Positions 35,040 through 42,440 of a stretch of 64,000 nucleotides of DNA are shown here, in pieces. Under the pieces are notes generated by a model that saw nothing but the letters and a program-made list of their open reading frames with translations, was not told where the DNA came from and did no database searches. Source of the DNA: CAZICM01 sp964537685 (lineage in GTDB: Bacteria; Myxococcota_A; Polyangia; Polyangiales; Polyangiaceae); the NCBI GenBank assembly GCA_964537685.1, contig CAZICM010000002.1:186001-250000 (forward strand), read 5' to 3'. How positions within the stretch are numbered: position 1 is the first letter of the stretch; the number at the start of each line of letters is the position of its first letter. The translations under genes and the position numbers were made by a program.

Positions 35040-36425
35040 TCAGCTCGCCGCCGCAATTTGGTTTTGATCGCTGGTGTGGGCGTTCCATGCTTTTATCAGG
35101 GCGTTCGCCGCTTTGCGGCCATCCGCCACGGCGGTGACGACCAGGTCGCCGCCATTGATGCAGTCGCCGCCCGCGTACACGCGCGGATTGGCTGTTTGCC
35201 GCGTTTCCGGGTCCACGATGACAATTCCACGCTTATCGAGCGACACACCATCAAATTGAGAAGCGAGGCTGCCGTATTTGGCCTGGCCGATGGCCACAAT
35301 GACGGTATCGCATGCCAATTCTTTTTCAGTGCCGGCGATGGGGCGCCCTTCGCTGGTGTCGGCGATTTGCATGGCGCGTACGCGGCCATTTTCAGAGCGG
35401 AGCACGGAAACAGGCTGAGAGCGCTCCCGGAGAAGAACGGATTCCAGCCTCGCAAGCGCCATTTCATGCTTATAGCCGGGCATTTCGGCGGCGCTTCTGC
35501 GGTACACCATGGTGACTTTTTTGACGCCGAGTTGGGCGAGTTCGCGGGCTACGTCAATGGCTGTATTGCCGCCGCCAACGATAATTGCATCTTCAATGCC
35601 ATCCAATGAAAATCCCGCTTTATTCTTTAGGCGTTCAATAAACTCGACGGCGCCATAGACGCCCTGCCCTTCTTCGCCGGGAATATTTAGTTTTGAATCG
35701 GCACCCAGTCCCACGCCGATAAAAACCGCGTCGAAATCGGCCAATAAGGATGCTGCGCTGATATCTTTGCCCACTTCCACACCGCAGCGGATTTCAACGC
35801 CGAGCGATCGAATAAAATCGATTTCTCGGAGCGAATCGGCGGCGTTCATTTTATAGGGAGCCACGCCTGTTGTATTGAGCCCGCCGGGCAAGGAATTGCG
35901 TTCGAAAATAATGGCTTGATGTCCGGCGAGCCGCAAATATGCGGCGCAGGCGAGAGAAGCGGGGCCGGCGCCCACGAGGGCTACTTTCTTCGATTGAGCG
36001 GAAATAGGCTTGGGTTCGAAGAGAGAGCGGCCTGTTTTCTCGCGAATATCGAGCGCTATTTCCGTGGCATAGCGCTGCAGTTTGCCAATTTGAATGGGTG
36101 GGCGGTGCCAATCATTGTATACGCAACTGCCCACGCACAATTCTTCCACCGGGCAAACCCGCGCGCAGGAATATCCTAAAATATTCGATTCAAAAATGGT
36201 TTTGGCAGAGCCCAGCGCATTGCCCGTCGCAATCTTTTTAATGAAGAGGGGAATATCGATGCCGGTGGGGCAGGCTTTTACACAGGGCGCGTCATGGCAA
36301 AATAGACAGCGCTCCGCTTCGGCCGATGCTTCGCTTTTTAAATACAAAGGCTTTGCGTCGGCAAGCTTGGCTTCCAGGCGATCGGCCGGAAGGAGCTCTC
36401 TAAAGGTCGATGGTTTTTCGTTCAT
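35040..36425 (-). CDS. preT: Dihydropyrimidine dehydrogenase subunit PreT (FAD/NAD(P) oxidoreductase)
   Basis: A 461-residue partner of PreA that passes electrons from NAD(P)H. Two Cys clusters at the N-terminus (CLFCHDAPCVKACP and CARVCPVEELCVGSC) bind 4Fe-4S centres as in the glutamate-synthase small-subunit family. They are followed by an FAD-binding VALVGAGPASLACAAYL and an NADPH-binding AIIVGGGNTAIDVA. The end has the GDCINGGDLVVTAVADGRKAA flavin-contact motif. Its start codon overlaps the stop of the upstream aminotransferase gene as ATGA, so the two are translationally coupled. Confidence 0.93.
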   Translation of the reverse strand: MNEKPSTFRELLPADRLEAKLADAKPLYLKSEASAEAERCLFCHDAPCVKACPTGIDIPLFIKKIATGNALGSAKTIFESNILGYSCARVCPVEELCVGSCVYNDWHRPPIQIGKLQRYATEIALDIREKTGRSLFEPKPISAQSKKVALVGAGPASLACAAYLRLAGHQAIIFERNSLPGGLNTTGVAPYKMNAADSLREIDFIRSLGVEIRCGVEVGKDISAASLLADFDAVFIGVGLGADSKLNIPGEEGQGVYGAVEFIERLKNKAGFSLDGIEDAIIVGGGNTAIDVARELAQLGVKKVTMVYRRSAAEMPGYKHEMALARLESVLLRERSQPVSVLRSENGRVRAMQIADTSEGRPIAGTEKELACDTVIVAIGQAKYGSLASQFDGVSLDKRGIVIVDPETRQTANPRVYAGGDCINGGDLVVTAVADGRKAANALIKAWNAHTSDQNQIAAAS

Positions 36426-37735
36426 GGATTTACCTCGCGTTGGCTCTGAGCGGCAAAGGATGCATCGAGTATTTGAAGCGCATCTTGAATTTGTGAAGCA
36501 TGCACATTGAGGGGCGGGGCAATTCGAATGACATTGCCATACAGGCCGCCCTTTCCAATGAGCAGCCCGCGCTTTTTGGTTTCCTCAAATACGCCGAGAA
36601 CGGCTTTGGGGTTGGGCGTGCGATTCTTTTCGCTTTCGTCCTGCACCAGCTCCAAGGCTTGCATGAGGCCCATTCCCCGGACATCGCCGATGACTTTTGG
36701 ATATTTGGCCTTGAGTTCGATGAGGCCGGAACGCAAGAGGCTTCCCATTTTATCGGCATTTTCAACAAGCCCATCGGATTCAATCACACCGATGGTGGCG
36801 AGGGCTGCGGTGCACGAAATGGGATTGCCGCCAAATGTAGAGATGGAGCTGAATTTAAAGGATGCGTCAATGGCGGGTGTGCACACCGTGGCGGAGAGTG
36901 GAAAGCCGTTGGCAATGCCCTTGGCCATGGTCATGATGTCGGGCTCGACGCCAAAATGCTCGATGCCCCACATTTTGCCGCCCGTGCGTCCAAATCCGGT
37001 CTGCACTTCGTCGCAAATAAAGACGCCTCCGTATTTACGAACGATTTCGACGGCAATTTGAAAGTATTCTTTGGGAGGAGTGATAAAACCGCCCACGCCT
37101 TGAATGGGTTCGGCCAAGAATCCCGCAATGCTGCCTTGGGTGGTCGTGCGTATTAATTCTTCGAGGTCGCGGGCGCAGGCGACTTCGCACGATGGATATT
37201 CTTTGCCGAGCGGGCAGCGGTAACAATAGGGCGACAATGCGTGTTTTACGGCGGCGACTTGCGTGGGAACGGCTCTGTAGGAAGCGTGCGCCGTTAGCGA
37301 TTGGGCGAGGAGCGAGCGGCCCGAATATCCGTGGCGCAATGCAATGAGTTCCTGCCGGCCGGTATGGACTTGCGCGAGCGCGACGGCCGTTTCATCGGCT
37401 TCGGTGCCGGAGGCGGTGAAGAAGACCTTGGAGAGGGCGCCGGGCGTGATGTTCGCAAGCTTTTCGGCCAGCTCGACGATGGGCACCGTGGGATATAGCG
37501 TGCTTAGGTGAGTCAATCGATCGAGTTGGGCTTTTACGGCCGCGTTAACCTTTTCATTCGAATGGCCGACCGAAACGGTGAGAATGCCTCCGAAGAAATC
37601 GAGGTATTGATGGCCATCCAAGTCGGTGATGTAGGCACCTTTTCCTTGAGCGGCAACAAGAGGTTCCTCGTAGTAATTCGCCGTGCATTTCAGCAGGTAT
37701 TGTTTGTGTTTTTCTCGGATGGTTTTTGAATCCAT
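36422..37735 (-). CDS. Class III aminotransferase (beta-alanine / AGXT2-like)
   Basis: A 437-residue PLP-dependent aminotransferase. Motifs seen: SGTEADETAVALA, the PLP-contact FICDEVQTGFGRTG with the Asp that holds the pyridine nitrogen, and TMAKGIANGFPLS with the Schiff-base Lys. In this operon, which makes beta-alanine or 3-aminoisobutyrate from pyrimidines, its likely job is removal of their amino group (beta-alanine:pyruvate or glyoxylate type), an inference from context. The ATG at 37735 is preferred over an upstream TTG. Overlaps preT by four bases; the dihydropyrimidinase gene lies 49 bases upstream. Confidence 0.9.
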   Translation of the reverse strand: MDSKTIREKHKQYLLKCTANYYEEPLVAAQGKGAYITDLDGHQYLDFFGGILTVSVGHSNEKVNAAVKAQLDRLTHLSTLYPTVPIVELAEKLANITPGALSKVFFTASGTEADETAVALAQVHTGRQELIALRHGYSGRSLLAQSLTAHASYRAVPTQVAAVKHALSPYCYRCPLGKEYPSCEVACARDLEELIRTTTQGSIAGFLAEPIQGVGGFITPPKEYFQIAVEIVRKYGGVFICDEVQTGFGRTGGKMWGIEHFGVEPDIMTMAKGIANGFPLSATVCTPAIDASFKFSSISTFGGNPISCTAALATIGVIESDGLVENADKMGSLLRSGLIELKAKYPKVIGDVRGMGLMQALELVQDESEKNRTPNPKAVLGVFEETKKRGLLIGKGGLYGNVIRIAPPLNVHASQIQDALQILDASFAAQSQREVNP

Positions 37736-37784
37736 TTCGGCCGGCCTGTTTTCCAATTCGATAAAAATGAATCAGAATGAAGGA

Positions 37785-39179
37785 TTAGAGCGAGAAGGTC
37801 GAGCGGCGCAGGAAATTGCCGCTGCCCGCCTTGCCTTTGAATTCGCCGTTTTCGACGACGACCTTTCCCCGGGAGAGAACATGGGTGGGCGCGCCTTTTA
37901 CGGTGCGTCCCTCGAAAGGCGAGTAATCGACGCGCATATGAAGCGTTTGCTGGGAGAGAACGTGTTCTTTGTCGCCGTCCCACACCAGGATATCGGCGTC
38001 CGAACCGACGGCGATGGTGCCCTTTTTGGGGAAGAGTCCAAAGATTTTGGCCGGGGCGGTCGATGTGATTTCAACGAAGCGATTCATTGAAATGCGGCCG
38101 GTGCGGACGCCGCCGTCCCACATTAAATACAGGCGGGTTTCAATGCCGGGCATTCCATTGGGAATTTTGGCAAAGGAATCGCGGCCCAATTCTTTTTGGC
38201 CTTTCATGCAGAATGGGCAGTGATCGGTGGAGACGACTTGGAGGTCGTTGGTGCGGAGGCCGCGCCATAGGTCTTCCTGCATGTCGCGGGGACGCATGGG
38301 CGGTGTGCATACGAATTTGGCGCCTTCAAATCCTTCGCGGGAAATATCGTCGAAGGAGCAGAATAAATATTGGGGGCAGGTTTCGGCGAAGGCGGGCATG
38401 CCGCGATCGCGGGCTTCCACGACCTTTTCGAGGGCGCGGCGGGCCGATAAATGAACGATATACACGGGTGAACCCGCCATTTCGGCAAGGCAAAGGGCGC
38501 GGTGGGTGCCCTCGGCTTCGGCGATTTCGGGACGGGTAATGGAATGGTATTTGGGGGCCGTTTCGCCGCGGGCGAGCGCCTGTTCGACGAGTACATCAAT
38601 GGCGATTCCGTTTTCGGCGTGCATGCAAATAAGCGCCGATAAATCGCGGGCGCGCTGCATGGCGCGGAAGATTTGGCCGTCGTCGATGTATAAAACGCCC
38701 GGATACGCCATAAAGAGTTTGAAGGATGTGACGCCTTCATTGACGGCCGCGCCCATTTCCTCGATCGATGATGGATTGATATCCGTCGCGATCATGTGAA
38801 AGCCATAATCAATGGCCGCTTTGCCCTCGGCTTTTTTATGCCAGGTATCCAATGCCTGACGAATTGCCGAGCCCTTTGTTTGAATTGCAAAATCAATAAT
38901 GCTTGTGGTTCCGCCATGGGCCGCCGCAATGGTGCCGCTTTCAAAATCGTCGGCGGATACCGTGCCGCCGAAGGGCATATCCAAATGCGTGTGGCCATCG
39001 ATACCGCCCGGCATGACGAATTTGCCCGCAGCATCGATGGTGTGATCGGCGGAAAAGCCAAGCTTTTCCCGCTGATCAGGATGGGTAATTGCAACAATAC
39101 GTTCGTTTTCTATCCAAACATCACCCTTGTACGTGTCGACTGCTGTAACGATGGTGCCGTCTTTAATGAGCGTCCGCAT
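37785..39179 (-). CDS. hydA: Dihydropyrimidinase (hydantoinase)
   Basis: A 464-residue amidohydrolase that opens the ring of dihydrouracil to N-carbamoyl-beta-alanine. The zinc-binding GIDGHTHLDMPFGG, the SFKLFMAYPG segment carrying the carboxylated Lys, HAENG, VHLSA and TDHCPF motifs are in the expected order, and KIPNGMPGIETRL is the signature of dihydropyrimidinases. Length is normal. It stands second in the transcript, 35 bases after the ureidopropionase. Cytoplasmic. Confidence 0.93.
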   Translation of the reverse strand: MRTLIKDGTIVTAVDTYKGDVWIENERIVAITHPDQREKLGFSADHTIDAAGKFVMPGGIDGHTHLDMPFGGTVSADDFESGTIAAAHGGTTSIIDFAIQTKGSAIRQALDTWHKKAEGKAAIDYGFHMIATDINPSSIEEMGAAVNEGVTSFKLFMAYPGVLYIDDGQIFRAMQRARDLSALICMHAENGIAIDVLVEQALARGETAPKYHSITRPEIAEAEGTHRALCLAEMAGSPVYIVHLSARRALEKVVEARDRGMPAFAETCPQYLFCSFDDISREGFEGAKFVCTPPMRPRDMQEDLWRGLRTNDLQVVSTDHCPFCMKGQKELGRDSFAKIPNGMPGIETRLYLMWDGGVRTGRISMNRFVEITSTAPAKIFGLFPKKGTIAVGSDADILVWDGDKEHVLSQQTLHMRVDYSPFEGRTVKGAPTHVLSRGKVVVENGEFKGKAGSGNFLRRSTFSL

Positions 39180-39214
39180 GATTTATCCCTTTAATGGCAG
39201 AATCAATGGTGATT

Positions 39215-40090
39215 TCAGGGCAGTTCTTTTACGAGATCGCCGTAGGTTTCAGGGCGCCTATCCCGATAGAATTGCCACACCCGCCGGACTTCTTCGATCA
39301 TGGCAAGATCGAGATCGGCGACAACGAGTTCGGATTGATCGCGCGAGGCCACCGCCATTAATTGGCCGCGGGGATTGCAGAAATAGCTTTGGCCATAGAA
39401 TTCACCGATATCCCAAGGCGCTTCTGTTCCGACCCGGTTAATGGCGCCGACGAAATAGCCATTGGCCACCGCATGCGCGGGCTGTTCAAGCTTCCACAAA
39501 TATTCAGAAAGACCGGCGACCGTTGCGGAAGGATTGAAAACAATTTCCGCTCCGTTCAATCCCAGCAAGCGCGCTCCCTCGGGGAAATGGCGGTCATAGC
39601 AAATATAAACGCCGATAGTCGCGTACTGGGTGCGGAAAACGGGGTAGCCGAGATTGCCGGGTTTAAAATAAAACTTCTCGAAAAAGCCCGGATTGCATTG
39701 AGGGATGTGATTCTTCCGGTATTTGCCTAGGTATTTGCCATCGGCGTCGATCACTGCGGCCGTGTTGTAATACACGCCGGCCTGCTCGCGCTCGTACACG
39801 GGCACGACGATGGCCATCGAATATTTGCGGGCCAGCGCCTGCATGGTTTCGGTCGTCGGCCCGGGAACACTCTCCGCTGCGTCGTACCAGCGAATCGCCT
39901 GCGAAGGGCAAAAATATGGCCCGTTAAAGATCTCCTGAAGGCAGAGGATCTGAACGCCCTTGTTTCCGGCCTCCTCAATAAAAGGCAAATGCGCGGCAAG
40001 CGCTTTTTCCTTGATCAAGGCGACTGTGGCGCTCTCATCATTCAGGGGATTTTTACATTGAATCAGTCCACCGCGAACCGTACCAGGCAT
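39215..40090 (-). CDS. Beta-ureidopropionase / N-carbamoyl-beta-alanine amidase (nitrilase superfamily)
   Basis: A 291-residue carbon-nitrogen hydrolase that releases ammonia and CO2 from N-carbamoyl-beta-alanine. The catalytic triad residues are visible: Glu in LCLQEIF, Lys in YRKNHIP and Cys in YICYDRHFPE. PCNPGFFEKFYFKPG is typical of this subgroup. First gene of the pyrimidine operon; GAGGAA lies before the ATG. Together with the four genes downstream it completes the reductive uracil pathway to malonate semialdehyde. Confidence 0.93.
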   Translation of the reverse strand: MPGTVRGGLIQCKNPLNDESATVALIKEKALAAHLPFIEEAGNKGVQILCLQEIFNGPYFCPSQAIRWYDAAESVPGPTTETMQALARKYSMAIVVPVYEREQAGVYYNTAAVIDADGKYLGKYRKNHIPQCNPGFFEKFYFKPGNLGYPVFRTQYATIGVYICYDRHFPEGARLLGLNGAEIVFNPSATVAGLSEYLWKLEQPAHAVANGYFVGAINRVGTEAPWDIGEFYGQSYFCNPRGQLMAVASRDQSELVVADLDLAMIEEVRRVWQFYRDRRPETYGDLVKELP

Positions 40091-40558
40091 AATCGTTTCC
40101 TCAGTATTGAAGGGTACTGCTCAACGAAAGAGAGCGCCGCGAAGTTAAAGGCGAACCTATCTCTGGGCGGGCTCTGCACAATCCCTGTAGGGCTGTGCCA
40201 TTGCCGATACGACTATCAGATGTACGCGAAATTCGGGAGCCCTGTTTTTAAAATGAAAATGGCGGGCCGCAAGCCCTCGTTTTGAATTATTCAATTTTAT
40301 CGAATTGTTTGTATAATTATGTTTATTGGTTCAATAAAAAGTTCCTAAGTGCTGAACGGGATAGGAGCTATTTAAATCTTAACGAGTTATTAAAATATTG
40401 TATTGAGTATAGACCGCGTTGACCCTGGAGCGCCGCATCCATGAGAACGGGTCTTGCGGACGCCGCTTGAAAAAAAAGCGGTAAATGTTGGGAATCGCTG
40501 GGGACAGCGGCACCAACGAGTGTGTATTTATGCTGTAGAGCTCACGACTATCGGTGCC
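40091..40558. other. Divergent promoter region between pyrimidine operon and XRE regulator
   Basis: AT-rich region, especially 40280-40420, with TATAAT-like stretches on both strands (for example TATAAT at 40312-40317). It contains the motif TTTTATCGAATTG at 40295-40307, near copies of which also occur in three other intergenic regions of the window. No gene is visible; it should hold the control elements of both sides. Confidence 0.45.
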
Positions 40559-40864
40559 GTGGACTTCGGAAAAGAATTGAGAAGGCGGCGCGACGCTGTT
40601 GGATTAACCCTTGAAGCTCTCGCCGAACGTGCAGGCTTAACACCCAACTATATTGGCGGAATCGAGACGGGGAAACGTGACCCCTCGTTGACGACCGTGC
40701 TCGCGCTTGCGAAAGGACTTCGCATTCCTGCGGCAGAGCTGCTCGGGAGTGTGCGAGGTATTAGTCCAGCCGCGGTCGAAGCCGGCCGCCTCTATGAGTC
40801 GTCGCTCCCCGACATTCAGGATGCGGTCATTCAGCTCTTCCGGGCCGTTCTCGGGCGGCGCTGA
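40559..40864 (+). CDS. XRE-family HTH transcriptional regulator
   Basis: About 101 residues. A helix-turn-helix of the Cro/C1 type is plain: ELRRRRDAVGLTLEALAERAGLTPNYIGGIETGKRDPSLTTVLALAKGL. The start is uncertain: GTG at 40559 is used since it sits just before the conserved domain; the frame stays open upstream to a TTG at 40454, but that extra part looks like non-coding sequence. It may control the divergent pyrimidine operon or itself. Its last 34 bases overlap the convergent small gene. Confidence 0.72.
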   Translation: MDFGKELRRRRDAVGLTLEALAERAGLTPNYIGGIETGKRDPSLTTVLALAKGLRIPAAELLGSVRGISPAAVEAGRLYESSLPDIQDAVIQLFRAVLGRR

Positions 40865-41151
40865 CCCGGTTCAGCAGAGCGCTGGCGGCCCGGCGTTTCA
40901 TCAGCGTTCGACACCGCACCAGGTGCCCATAAACACGCGAGCCCATCGGCCGCGGAGTCATCGAGCTTCTTCCGCAACAGAAGCACTTCTTTTTCATTTA
41001 GAAGCACGCCGATAAATACCGTTCTGCCCTGCTCAAGCGCTCGGTCCAAAAGTGCGTGGGCATCCTCTGCATTGCCAACAGTCGCAAGGTTACCAACAAA
41101 CATTCCATCCGATGTAATTGCCACCGGAGCTAGATCGATCTTTTCTTTCAT
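40831..41151 (-). CDS. Small protein of unknown function
   Basis: A 106-residue protein with an excellent ribosome-binding site (GAAGGAGAT, 5 bases before the ATG), so translation is likely. The first 70 residues are balanced (IDLAPVAITSDGMFVGNLATVGNAEDA, FIGVLLNEKEVLLLRKKL), while the Arg/Pro-rich end is the antisense of the XRE gene's 3' end. No family recognised. Possibly a partner of the neighbouring regulator. Confidence 0.6.
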   Translation of the reverse strand: MKEKIDLAPVAITSDGMFVGNLATVGNAEDAHALLDRALEQGRTVFIGVLLNEKEVLLLRKKLDDSAADGLACLWAPGAVSNADETPGRQRSAEPGQRRPRTARKS

Positions 41152-41500
41152 AAAATCTCCTTCAAAAACAGCTTGCAATTAAAATAACCTTTATTTTCAC
41201 CTAATTAAGAAAAACCAGCGCAATAATAAGACCAAACACCTTCCTTCCCGATGACGAACATCTAATCACTACTCTTTACACGCAGAAAAATAAAAGTCAA
41301 TCGATAATGTACGAAACAACCGAATTATCAGCACCACTGACAATTTGTTAATAAAATTACGTTTTTGCGAGATAACTTTTTAAAACAAGCCAACACCTCA
41401 CTTTTTGCTGGAAGCTGAAATATGTTTTGATTATGGGCTTGCGCCCGCTGCGCGCCTTTGCCCGCTCGTGTCCCCCCTTGCCCCCTTGCCCAGAACAAAC
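41152..41500. other. AT-rich intergenic region
   Basis: Markedly AT-rich compared with the surroundings between 41160 and 41410, lying upstream of the HTH/ImmA pair on the right and the small reverse-strand gene on the left. It probably carries promoters for both. The base composition could also reflect transfer of the regulator block. No gene or RNA recognised. Confidence 0.45.
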
Positions 41501-41911
41501 ATGACCGCTAACATTGAACCCTTTTATCTCGAACTGGGACGCAAGATTCATGAGCTCCGGACACGGCGGGGAGTAACCCAGGAAGAATTGGGCAAACGCC
41601 TGAATCCAAGCGTAACAAGGGCATCGATTGCCAACATCGAAAGCGGAAAACAGCGCGTGTATGCGCATTCGCTGATCGAACTCGCCCAAGCTCTGCATGT
41701 GACGATTCCCGAGCTTCTGGGCCAAGGCGATACCCATACACCTCCCGCAAAATACTCCAGCGCCCTCACCGAGCTGGATCGCTTTGTGGATGAGCTCTCA
41801 GCCAAACTCCCGCTTAAATCCGATGAAATTCAAGAACTTGCTCTTCGTATAGGAAGAGCCGAGTACGAACCTCTAAGCGCCGATTGGTCCGACGGGGAGG
41901 ATGTTCCGTGA
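41501..41911 (+). CDS. XRE-family HTH regulator
   Basis: A 136-residue protein with a Cro/C1-type HTH (LGRKIHELRTRRGVTQEELGKRL, SIANIESGKQR) and an acidic helical tail. Its stop overlaps the GTG start of an ImmA/IrrE-type metallopeptidase gene as GTGA, so the two are coupled. Such pairs are known from phage-like repressor/anti-repressor systems and the IrrE/DdrO stress switch, where the peptidase cuts the repressor. The ATG at 41501 is chosen because the HTH follows at once; 32 upstream codons look non-coding. Confidence 0.82.
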   Translation: MTANIEPFYLELGRKIHELRTRRGVTQEELGKRLNPSVTRASIANIESGKQRVYAHSLIELAQALHVTIPELLGQGDTHTPPAKYSSALTELDRFVDELSAKLPLKSDEIQELALRIGRAEYEPLSADWSDGEDVP

Positions 41912-42432
41912 GCATCGTCCGCGTCCGAAATAGAGCCGAGCACCTGCTCGAACGGCTCGGTGTTCAGAGCCTTCCCGTCAACGTTCACCACATCGCGCGC
42001 CAGCTTGGAATCCGCATTGTTCAAGCGCATCTGGGCAACGGCGTTTCTGGGCTGCTGGTCAATCGCTCAGGTACGCCGATCATCTGTGTTCAAGAGAGCG
42101 ATCCAGAAACAAGAAAGCGCTTCACGATCGCGCATGAACTCGGTCACCACTATCTCGGGCACGCCTTTGAGCGCGGAACGCAGGTGCATGTGGATCGCGG
42201 GAATTTGGTGAGCTTTAGAAACAGCCGCTCCTCCGATGGAATTGACCTAAAAGAGATCGAGGCGAATCAGTTTGCGGCTTCGCTGCTCATGCCTTCAGGG
42301 CTCTTGAAGATGAGGGCGGCGGAAGTTGCTCAGGGGCCTCTTTTGGATTCGCATTTGAGCCGGCTGGCAGAGGATTTTGCGGTGAGCGAACAGGCGATGA
42401 CTATCCGGCTGATGACAATCGAGATCGTGTAG
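41908..42432 (+). CDS. ImmA/IrrE-family metallo-endopeptidase
   Basis: A 174-residue protein of the ImmA/IrrE group: IAHELGHHYLGH holds the zinc-binding HExxH, and EIEANQFAASLLMPSGL holds the third ligand Glu and the A-N signature. The GTG start at 41908 is preceded by GGGGAGG and overlaps the upstream stop. By family, it should cleave the upstream HTH repressor under some signal. Its stop lies 8 bases from the convergent pseudokinase gene, the last gene of the CHAT operon, so it could but need not be related to that system. Confidence 0.85.
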   Translation: MSIVRVRNRAEHLLERLGVQSLPVNVHHIARQLGIRIVQAHLGNGVSGLLVNRSGTPIICVQESDPETRKRFTIAHELGHHYLGHAFERGTQVHVDRGNLVSFRNSRSSDGIDLKEIEANQFAASLLMPSGLLKMRAAEVAQGPLLDSHLSRLAEDFAVSEQAMTIRLMTIEIV

Positions 42433-42440
42433 AGGGCTGT

